A DNA stretch of 15,357 bases, taken from the NCBI GenBank assembly GCA_964395545.1, contig CAYNAW010000035.1:1-15357 (forward strand), written 5' to 3'. Positions 1-5,709 of this stretch are shown here, piece after piece; the stretch's first letter is position 1, and every line of letters begins with the position of its first letter. Below the pieces are notes generated by a model, which did not search any database, was not told the origin of the DNA, and saw only the letters and a list, made by a program, of their open reading frames with translations. The translations under genes and the position numbers were made by a program. Source of the DNA: CAYGVX01 sp964395545 (lineage in GTDB: Archaea; Thermoproteota; Bathyarchaeia; Bathyarchaeales; SOJC01).

Positions 1-99
1 GTCACTCATTCATCTGAGTCCCAATAAGCCTCTCAATTCTCTGACACTGGGTATCGCCTGCGAAGCATATAATTAGGGGTGAATCGATTCCGGTTGAGA

Positions 100-843
100 T
101 TATGGCGTCATGCACCAGACAAGGGTGACGAGACGAATTGAAATGTTAGTCTTGACTGGTGTGATTGAAATCTCCTCCAGCTGTTCGGTCAACAGGTTGG
201 TTCTCATCTCCAAGGCGTTCACTTCTGACTGAAACTGGGCCTCGAGGTTGTTTCGTTCTTGCTGCAGAGCCTTCAGATTGGCCTTGGCGCTTTCGACGTC
301 TTTGGATTTCTTCATGCTGCGACCTACGTCGCGGGTAGTTCTTGTCGCGGTCCGGGTCGTCTTCCATCCGAGGAAGGATCCTAACAACGTTTCTCCGAAG
401 GAAACCGCCGTCTGATATTTCTGTCCTCTGGCTCGGGCTTCCTGCCTCTGACGGGCAGTTTCGGCACGTCGCATCTTCTCATCCAGCTTCTTGAAGTCGG
501 AGGCGTATTTTCGTCTCAACTTCCCGACTTGATGACCGCGATGCTCCTTCGCGGCCTGCTGCAGCCTCACTCTGAAGTCGCGTTCGGTTTCTCCCGGTCT
601 TGAATATTCGTTGAGAGTGCTGCTCTTCAGCAAATGTAGTTTCTGCGTTCTGAACAGCCAACTTGCATAATCCTTCTTCCAAGCGTCGTAGTTCCTGACG
701 ATCGTCGCCGCGGAGGGGAGATCAGCGAACGGAACGCCCTCGAGGGGACTAGCGCTCAGGTCTGAGACTTTGACCGTGGCTTCGTGTGAATTGCCCCAGT
801 CAACAGGTACGGGTTCCTGCGCGCGCTTCTCGAAATCCTGCAT
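100..843 (-). CDS. C-terminal fragment of a HerA/DUF87-type ATPase (ATPase domain absent; possible pseudogene)
   Basis: The 247-residue product matches, from memory, only the C-terminal third of large bacterial/archaeal 'ATP-binding protein' (HerA/DUF87-like) ATPases. Signatures are FADLP (residues 39-43), SRPGETERDF (81-90), a long charged coiled coil (about 95-140), a glycine-rich GETLLGSFLG hairpin (150-159), a second coiled coil (180-225) and a closing beta strand ISIRLVTLVW (234-243). No Walker A or B motif is present, although full-length relatives carry an N-terminal AAA/FtsK-like nucleotide-binding domain. An in-frame TAG lies five codons before the ATG, so the missing part is not simply a misplaced start. 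GGAG/AGGA sequences just upstream could serve as a ribosome site, so it may be expressed as a stand-alone coiled-coil protein. The other explanation is a decayed gene remnant. It is divergent from the coiled-coil gene beginning at 1119. Confidence 0.6.
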   Translation of the reverse strand: MQDFEKRAQEPVPVDWGNSHEATVKVSDLSASPLEGVPFADLPSAATIVRNYDAWKKDYASWLFRTQKLHLLKSSTLNEYSRPGETERDFRVRLQQAAKEHRGHQVGKLRRKYASDFKKLDEKMRRAETARQRQEARARGQKYQTAVSFGETLLGSFLGWKTTRTATRTTRDVGRSMKKSKDVESAKANLKALQQERNNLEAQFQSEVNALEMRTNLLTEQLEEISITPVKTNISIRLVTLVWCMTP

Positions 844-1118
844 AGAGTCCTGCTCCGGCTAGTAGACTGTATTCATGGACGGAGCTTTGTCGTTTGTGTC
901 TTTTCGCTAATTGCGCGCATGCCAACCATGAAACAAGGCCTATCAGGGTTCCGAGAAACTGCAGGCTGCAGATAACGTTGGGTCAAAGTAGGATCACAAG
1001 CCGCCGTGATTTTGCGGGTCAAATGCGATTAGATATCAGAAATCCGCAAGTTTTATTCCAGAAGACTGCCGCTAGAGAAAGGAACAGATGTGAAGCGTAC
1101 GTTCCGCGAGGGTTTGAA

Positions 1119-2174
1119 ATGACGCAGGCAGATAGAGAAAAGGACGCCTTGCACGCCAAAGTGCGATCGGTTGAGGGCGACCTTTCGAGCGCATCGGGGG
1201 CCATCAGCAGTGTCGAGAGTAGGATAGCGTCTGTTGAGAGCTCCATGGGGTCCCTTCCGAGTAGACTTGCAGCAGTCAGAGGGCGAGGCTATGCCGCCAT
1301 GGGCCATCTTGAAAAAAGCATCGATCTTCTCTCCGCGAAATGGGCTGAGGTCGCGCCTCTCGTGAAGCAAGCCTTTGCCAGCAACGTCCAACCGATGGCG
1401 GGGCAAATTCGGGCGCTTCGAGACGAGACGCAACGTTTGCGGGCAGAGATTAATAGTGGAAGAATCGCGTCCAGCCACTCATTTGCCATTCGCCTCGGGA
1501 GCGACGCCTCTTCGCTCAGGTCAAGAACGGTCGCGGAGGCAAACAAAGTGGCTTCCCCGCTGAAGGAGCTCGAGTCCAGCATTGGTGTTTTGGACCGAGA
1601 TCTAAAGATAGCTGAAAGCACAGTGGCACTGTTTTCCCAAGCGGGCTTCCCTCTCAAGCCGAGTGAGTCGCCGGTCTTGGCCATCGAGGGTAAGAGCATG
1701 TCGGGGGAGAAGGCGGAGGGGACGCTGTATTTCACGAACCACAGGTTCGTCTTCGAAGCCAAGAAAGAAGTGATTCTCGAGAAGAAGCTGTTCATCGTCA
1801 CGAAGAAGCGCACGGACAGGGTGGTTACGATAGAACAGCCCATTGGGGCGCTGCAGGAAATAACCAAGGGCCGAGTCGGCTTGATTGCTTGGACAGGGAT
1901 CTACATTCGGTTCAAACCGGGACTGCAGCTGCAGGAGGCCCCGTTTGACGTCAAAGGATGGGAGGCCGACGTGATAGGTCGGTTCTTCACTTACATAATC
2001 GGCGGAGAAGCGGACGTGGACATCGCTCACACACGGGGAGTGACCGAGGAAAAGGCACCCACGATCCGAGTTGCCCGCTGCGACCACTGCGGCGCGCCCT
2101 ACACTCGCGAGATCTACAAGGGACAGACATCAGTGCAGTGCGAGTATTGCGGCACTTCAATAGTTATTCAGTGA
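1119..2174 (+). CDS. Coiled-coil protein with GRAM/PH-like domain and C-terminal zinc ribbon
   Basis: This is a 351-residue protein of unknown role. Residues 1-170 are predicted to be mostly helical and coiled coil (repeated SVEG/SVES/SLPS heptads, then long Arg/Glu-rich helices). Residues 185-295 contain GEKAEGTLYFTNHRFVFE, the typical first strands of a GRAM/PH-like fold. Residues 321-344 form a zinc ribbon (C321-x2-C324, C341-x2-C344) at the extreme C terminus. No signal peptide or clear membrane segment is seen, so it is probably cytosolic or peripherally membrane-bound. The frame stays open upstream to 894, but ATG 1119 is chosen because GAGGG at 1108-1112 sits 6 nt before it and the coiled coil starts there. 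GRAM-type folds often bind lipid or protein; any such role here is inference. It is divergent from the HerA/DUF87 fragment across 275 bp. Confidence 0.85.
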   Translation: MTQADREKDALHAKVRSVEGDLSSASGAISSVESRIASVESSMGSLPSRLAAVRGRGYAAMGHLEKSIDLLSAKWAEVAPLVKQAFASNVQPMAGQIRALRDETQRLRAEINSGRIASSHSFAIRLGSDASSLRSRTVAEANKVASPLKELESSIGVLDRDLKIAESTVALFSQAGFPLKPSESPVLAIEGKSMSGEKAEGTLYFTNHRFVFEAKKEVILEKKLFIVTKKRTDRVVTIEQPIGALQEITKGRVGLIAWTGIYIRFKPGLQLQEAPFDVKGWEADVIGRFFTYIIGGEADVDIAHTRGVTEEKAPTIRVARCDHCGAPYTREIYKGQTSVQCEYCGTSIVIQ

Positions 2175-2258
2175 CTGGAACGTACATCCCACGGTAGACC
2201 CTTCGCTGAGCGCGCGCAGGACAGGAATATGCACAATATTCGCTTGTATAGCCGATGA

Positions 2259-2420
2259 ATGAGCCGTATCAGGTTCTCGAAGGAAGAGCTCAGCAAAATT
2301 CCTTCTGCAGCCCTCCAGAAAACCGTGGGAACAAATTCGGTAACGCGTGCGCAGGTGCCTAATGGCAGGAATCCAATAGTGATTATCACGCTTATGACAA
2401 ACGAATGCTGCTGTCTTTGA
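2259..2420 (+). CDS. Possible 53-residue small protein
   Basis: This ATG-to-TGA reading frame lies in the 332-bp gap between two larger genes (2175-2506). Its start, MSRIRFSKEELSKIPSAALQ, resembles a genuine basic-amphipathic protein, followed by a hydrophobic strand (NPIVIITLM) and a terminal CCC cluster. No convincing ribosome-binding site precedes the ATG. A TATA-like stretch (ACAATATTCG, about 2233-2242) lies only about 20 nt upstream. I recognise no family. It could be a real small gene, a remnant, or chance. I see nothing else definable in this gap. Confidence 0.3.
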   Translation: MSRIRFSKEELSKIPSAALQKTVGTNSVTRAQVPNGRNPIVIITLMTNECCCL

Positions 2421-2506
2421 GACGAACCATATAGACTATAACGCGTCAAAGAATCACCCTCAGAATTGGGCATGTTTGTTATGATGGCCAATTTCATCCT
2501 CTGTTG

Positions 2507-3406
2507 TCAAGCTTGCAGTCTAAACGCCCTGGCCAATTTCCTTAGACCTGCGGGATCAGCGCTGAGGACATTTTTTGCTTCGATGAATCGTGTGAAGTTT
2601 CCTTGGATTTCCACGGAATTTTGGCAATTTGAGCATCTCACGGATCTTGATGCTTGTCGATAGTCAGTCGTTATGCATTGCTCACTTACTCGGCAGTTCC
2701 CTTTTTCGTCGAGGTCGTAGCCTTCGCAGACGCGAAAAGTATCGGGGGACAAGTCATCAATTAAGATGATTTCCCCTGTTTTGAGGTCTCTTCCCCATTC
2801 CACTTTTCCATCGACAAAATGGAAACCCCTTCTCAGGAATTCCTCATGCATTATACTGCCAATCTGCCTCGTTCTGTCTTTCGTGGCCTGCATTTCTTTC
2901 TGACTCATCATGCCCAGCTGAATCAAAGCGTCATCAACCATCAGAACGTCGGGTTCGCCCGCTCTACCTTTCGCATAGAACTCTACAACATTGAGTCTGC
3001 TTCCAGGAATCTGCGAAGGATATCTTCTCCACCAGCTGCCCATAACCTCATTTCGAACCACCGTCTCGAGACCATATATTTCATCTGAACCCTGGAAATT
3101 CTCTGCTTGATTTCCCACACCCAGCAATCTCGCGGGTTTTACAACCATAACATTTGAAGCAGATCCGACCCCTACAAAATCGGTAGGAATGCCTCTTTCT
3201 TCAAACAATTCAAAGAAATATTTCGTAAACTTGCATGAGATTTCCCCCTTTCCAGGAATCTGTCCCACAACGTTATCGTAACCAGAATTGAACACAGGCT
3301 TCCCATCTACAACATAACCTGTGGCATCGTCCTTGAAATGAAACTCTAGATTCTCGTCTGGTCTTGTAAAAACATCCTTTGTTTTTCCACGATAAAGCAA
3401 GCTCAC
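2507..3406 (-). CDS. Divergent SAICAR synthetase (PurC)-like protein with cysteine cluster
   Basis: PurC joins aspartate to CAIR with ATP in purine synthesis. This 299-residue protein keeps the family scaffold: YRGKTKDVF (residues 5-13), FKDDATG (24-30), GKGEI (52-56), RGIPTDFVG (71-79), VVRNEVMGSWWRRY (116-129), the helix around KDRTRQIG (176-183), and the final IDDLSPDTFRV (216-226). Two differences stand out. The usual (K)(N/D)DA-x-x-DP segment reads YAKGRAGEP (144-152), without its aspartates. After the SPD motif there is a longer tail with C238-x5-C244 and C258-x2-C261, which could bind zinc. The start is GTG at 3404-3406, preceded by AGGAGG seven bases away. No other purine gene is nearby. 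It may be a working but divergent PurC or a paralogue using another substrate. Family assignment is firm; the precise reaction is uncertain. Confidence 0.85.
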   Translation of the reverse strand: MSLLYRGKTKDVFTRPDENLEFHFKDDATGYVVDGKPVFNSGYDNVVGQIPGKGEISCKFTKYFFELFEERGIPTDFVGVGSASNVMVVKPARLLGVGNQAENFQGSDEIYGLETVVRNEVMGSWWRRYPSQIPGSRLNVVEFYAKGRAGEPDVLMVDDALIQLGMMSQKEMQATKDRTRQIGSIMHEEFLRRGFHFVDGKVEWGRDLKTGEIILIDDLSPDTFRVCEGYDLDEKGNCRVSEQCITTDYRQASRSVRCSNCQNSVEIQGNFTRFIEAKNVLSADPAGLRKLARAFRLQA

Positions 3407-3441
3407 GATGATGCCTCCTATGCTAAATATTGTTAGTCAAA

Positions 3442-3463
3442 GTAACGGTGTTACGAATTTAAA
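3442..3463 (-). promoter_or_regulatory. TATA-like box and small inverted repeat ahead of the PurC-like gene
   Basis: On the minus strand a TTTAAA core (3458-3463) lies about 52 nt upstream of the GTG start, allowing a transcript with the AGGAGG site in its leader. Directly downstream, GTAAC-GGT-GTTAC (3442-3454) is a perfect 5-3-5 inverted repeat between TATA and the expected start site, where a repressor could bind. A second repeat, ACGTA-N6-TACGT, lies at 3476-3491. Assignments are by position and composition only. Confidence 0.35.
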
Positions 3464-3561
3464 CTTGTTGCGCGCACGTAGCTTATTACGTAGACGCTTC
3501 CAACCCCAGTTCTTATGGGCATAAGAATAATATTCGTGAAGGTCGTTTCCTTGAAGAGAGG

Positions 3562-3924
3562 TTGACCAGAGACGCTCTTGCAGTATTGATGGGAACACCG
3601 ACCATCGAGGATGTTTTTAGAGCACTGAAACCTTTGTTTATCAAGAGTGAACCCGGAGTTCTGCGGACAACGGACTCATATCGGGAACGCACAGGCGAGT
3701 CAATATTGATAGGATCATTGTCGATCCAGGGAAAGAAGACAACCAGTTTTCTTGCAATGATAAGCGGCAGAGCAGACGGAGTTGTTATACGACTATACCC
3801 GAGACTCGAGGTCGAGAAGACGGACGGAGTAAAAAGGGTGCTGGCTGAACTGGCTAAACAACTCCTAGAAACGTTTCCAGAATTCAAGTTGGGAGACACC
3901 AACCTCAAAGAATACCTCGTGTAG
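3562..3924 (+). CDS. Conserved-looking small protein of unknown function
   Basis: This is a 120-residue soluble protein of mixed alpha/beta character; I do not recognise the family. It has an N-terminal helix (PTIEDVFRALKPLF, 13-26), strands around ESILIGSLSIQGKKTTSFLAMISG (46-69) and GVVIRLYPRLEVEK (73-86), and a C-terminal helix (GVKRVLAELAKQLLETF). The start is uncertain. TTG 3562 is the first canonical start after the in-frame TAA at 3460; ATG 3589 is the alternative. A TATA-like AATAATATT at 3526-3534 would place transcription near 3558-3562, which fits a leaderless TTG start. A 16-codon frame starting at ATG 3515 stops at TGA 3563-3565, overlapping the TTG. Upstream in-frame codons also look protein-like. 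It is divergent from the PurC-like gene across 155 bp. The opposite-strand frame is serine/leucine-rich and judged a shadow. Confidence 0.7.
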   Translation: MTRDALAVLMGTPTIEDVFRALKPLFIKSEPGVLRTTDSYRERTGESILIGSLSIQGKKTTSFLAMISGRADGVVIRLYPRLEVEKTDGVKRVLAELAKQLLETFPEFKLGDTNLKEYLV

Positions 3925-4157
3925 AGGTGCCTCCGCGGGCAACGACCGGTATTCGCGCGCAGAAATGCTTCACACGCAGGGGAAAACGCGATGCGTGCGC
4001 AAATTCATCCCATACTTAGAGCGTGCGGGCGTATTGTTCACACGTCTTCCTGTGGCTTCCTGTAAGGAGAACCCCCAGAAAACCATGATGCGAACAGAGG
4101 TACGACCAACAGTGGTCAGACGTGTTTAGGGACGCCTTCTCCTTTCAGCGGCGAGCG

Positions 4158-4358
4158 CTAGTGTGTTTCTCTAAGGTAGCTTATCCAATTGTCTGGGTAC
4201 TGGTATTTCGTCTGCAGGCTGCCATCCCAAAGCGCCTTTGCTAACGTGACAAAATCCCTTGAAGACAAGCGTTGGCTCATATGGGCACCTGAATAATCAA
4301 TACATCTGTCCAGATTTAAGCCAAATTGCGTCGGATGCCATATTCCGAGAGCCGACAT
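4158..4358 (-). CDS. Possible 66-residue orphan protein or gene remnant
   Basis: The product is rich in aromatic residues for a chance frame, ending ALWDGSLQTKYQYPDNWISY before RETH-stop. Its ATG is preceded by GGAGG, but only 2 nt away, closer than usual. An in-frame stop lies five codons upstream of the ATG. No family is recognised. It could be a genuine small gene, the tail of a degraded one, or chance in a 538-bp gap. Confidence 0.3.
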   Translation of the reverse strand: MSALGIWHPTQFGLNLDRCIDYSGAHMSQRLSSRDFVTLAKALWDGSLQTKYQYPDNWISYLRETH

Positions 4359-4414
4359 ATCCTCCAGAAGTCAAGCTCTTGAACGCCCAGTGCGCGGCTA
4401 AGCGGTACAAAGAG

Positions 4415-4452
4415 AATAAATATGAAAAACAACGAAATCATAACCCAAGGTG
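4415..4452 (+). promoter_or_regulatory. Promoter and ribosome site of the M42 peptidase
   Basis: A TATA-like AATAAATAT (4415-4423) preceded by purine-rich AAAGAG (BRE-like) predicts a transcript start near 4445. A weak Shine-Dalgarno-like AAGGTG (4447-4452) is 10 nt before ATG 4463. This supports rejecting the longer upstream frame as coding. Confidence 0.5.
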
Positions 4453-4462
4453 TAACCGAACG

Positions 4463-5554
4463 ATGATGGACAAGAAGACAGCAGCGCTTCTTAAGGAGAT
4501 TCTCGAGTCATTCGGACCCGCCGGGTTCGAACGCGAAACCGCAACGATAATCAAGAAGACGGTCAAGGCGTACGCTGACGACGTGACTACTGACAAGCTA
4601 GGATCTGTAATCTTCAGCCACAAAGGAACCGCCGAGCGCCCGCGAGTTCTGATCGCCGGACACATCGACGAAGTCGGCTTCGTCGTCTCGGGCATAGACG
4701 AAAAAACCGGCTTCCTGACGTTCAACCCGTTAGGCGGATGGTGGGACCAAGTGCTACTGACCCAACGCGTGACGGTCAGAACGGCAAAAGGAGACCTGCC
4801 AGGCGTCATATCTGCCAAGCCGCCGCACCTGCTGCCGCCTGACGAGCAGAAGAAGGTCATTGAGAAGAAAATGATGCACATCGACATCGGCTCAAGCAGC
4901 AAGAAGGAAACCGAAGCGATGGGCGTCAAAATAGGAGACCCTGTAGTTCCGTTCTCGCCCTTCTCCACCATCAGAAACGGCAAGTTGGGGATGGGAAAAG
5001 CATTCGATGACCGAATAGGCGCCTTCATCGCAATGGAAGTCGTGCGCAAACTGGATGAAGGGAAGATCAGACACCCGAACACTGTCTACGGCGCCGCCAC
5101 AGTGCAGGAAGAAGTCGGAGCACGAGGAGCGGCAACAGTAGCACACATCGTCGACCCAGACGTGACCATAGTACTCGAGGTTGACATCTCAGGTGACATA
5201 CCCGGCGTCCAGCCAAGTGAAGCGCCCACAAGAATGGGAAAAGGCCCCTCGATACTGACGTTTGACGCGTCGATGATTCCAAATCAGCCTCTCAAGCAGT
5301 TCGTTATCAACACCGCTGCGAACCTGAAGATTCCGCATCAGCTCTCACTGGTAGCAGCTGGAGGAACAGACGCCAGCAGAATACATATCAGTAGGGCCGG
5401 CTGCCCGAGCATTGTGATCTGTGTGCCAACTAGACATATACACTCCCACGTGGGCATACTGAGCTTCGAAGACGTAGAGAACGCGATTAAGCTAACGCTT
5501 GAACTCACGAAGCGCTTCGACAAAAAGACAGTGGACAGTTTCACAGCATTCTAA
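4463..5554 (+). CDS. M42-family metallo-aminopeptidase (TET/deblocking aminopeptidase type)
   Basis: A 363-residue member of peptidase family M42, whose enzymes form large tetrahedral (TET) complexes that trim peptides in the cytosol using two zinc or cobalt ions. Visible metal and catalytic positions are H67 and D69 in AGHIDEVG, the bridging D182 in KAFDDR, the catalytic pair E216-E217 in VQEEVGARGA, D241 in EVDISGD, and H327 in TRHIHSH. GGTDASRIH (300-308) is also typical. Residues about 72-165 correspond to the inserted dimerisation/PDZ-like domain of the family. Length matches the family norm. Two ATGs are adjacent (4463 and 4466). The frame is open back to 4259, but that extension shows no family similarity and contains the promoter. 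The specific residue preference cannot be read from sequence. It converges on the metal ATPase. Confidence 0.95.
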   Translation: MMDKKTAALLKEILESFGPAGFERETATIIKKTVKAYADDVTTDKLGSVIFSHKGTAERPRVLIAGHIDEVGFVVSGIDEKTGFLTFNPLGGWWDQVLLTQRVTVRTAKGDLPGVISAKPPHLLPPDEQKKVIEKKMMHIDIGSSSKKETEAMGVKIGDPVVPFSPFSTIRNGKLGMGKAFDDRIGAFIAMEVVRKLDEGKIRHPNTVYGAATVQEEVGARGAATVAHIVDPDVTIVLEVDISGDIPGVQPSEAPTRMGKGPSILTFDASMIPNQPLKQFVINTAANLKIPHQLSLVAAGGTDASRIHISRAGCPSIVICVPTRHIHSHVGILSFEDVENAIKLTLELTKRFDKKTVDSFTAF

Positions 5555-5563
5555 ACGGCGTCG

Positions 5564-5597
5564 CTTTGCTCTTCTCTTCTCCCTCCATTTTGATTTC
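5564..5597 (+). terminator. Pyrimidine-rich tract after the M42 gene
   Basis: Ten bases after the M42 stop there is a T/C-rich stretch with TTTGCTCTTCTCTTCT and then CCATTTTGATTT. Archaeal RNA polymerase can terminate at T-rich tracts without a hairpin. It lies in the 155-bp convergent gap, where a terminator is expected. Confidence 0.35.
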
Positions 5598-5709
5598 ATA
5601 TGTGGAACGTTACCTTACGAACAGACACGTGGACATAGACCGCGCTAATCACAACAGATGCCCTATTCTGCAAATGAACGGAAAAGGTAGTGCGTCGATA
5701 GGTACGAGA

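Larger units (their letters stand above)
3925..4462. other. 538-bp region without a firm gene
   Basis: Between the unknown small protein and the M42 peptidase there is no long convincing gene. I see a 5-bp hairpin (GACCA-ACAG-TGGTC, 4104-4117), a 66-codon minus-strand frame (listed separately) and the peptidase promoter near 4415. No tRNA T-loop/acceptor pairing, CRISPR repeat or insertion-sequence ends were recognised. Confidence 0.6.

Noticed and set aside
894..1118. 75-codon upstream extension of the coiled-coil/GRAM gene
   Set aside because: No ribosome site at the upstream ATG and composition is unlike a protein domain; GAGGG with good spacing precedes ATG 1119, where the coiled coil begins.
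3513..3908. 131-codon minus-strand frame opposite the small unknown protein
   Set aside because: Ser/Leu/Arg-rich with no protein-like motif pattern; the plus-strand frame has clear helix and strand periodicity.
4094..4125. Possible box C/D RNA (ATGATGC near 4085) with hairpin at 4104-4117
   Set aside because: No CTGA box D at a suitable distance, and the 5-bp hairpin alone is too weak to call an RNA gene.
4259..4462. 68-codon upstream extension of the M42 peptidase
   Set aside because: It has no similarity to the family, and it contains the TATA-like box; ATG 4463 gives the normal family length.
4508..4526. GGTTCGAAC resembling a tRNA T-loop
   Set aside because: It lies within the M42 coding sequence and no matching acceptor, D or anticodon stems were found around it.
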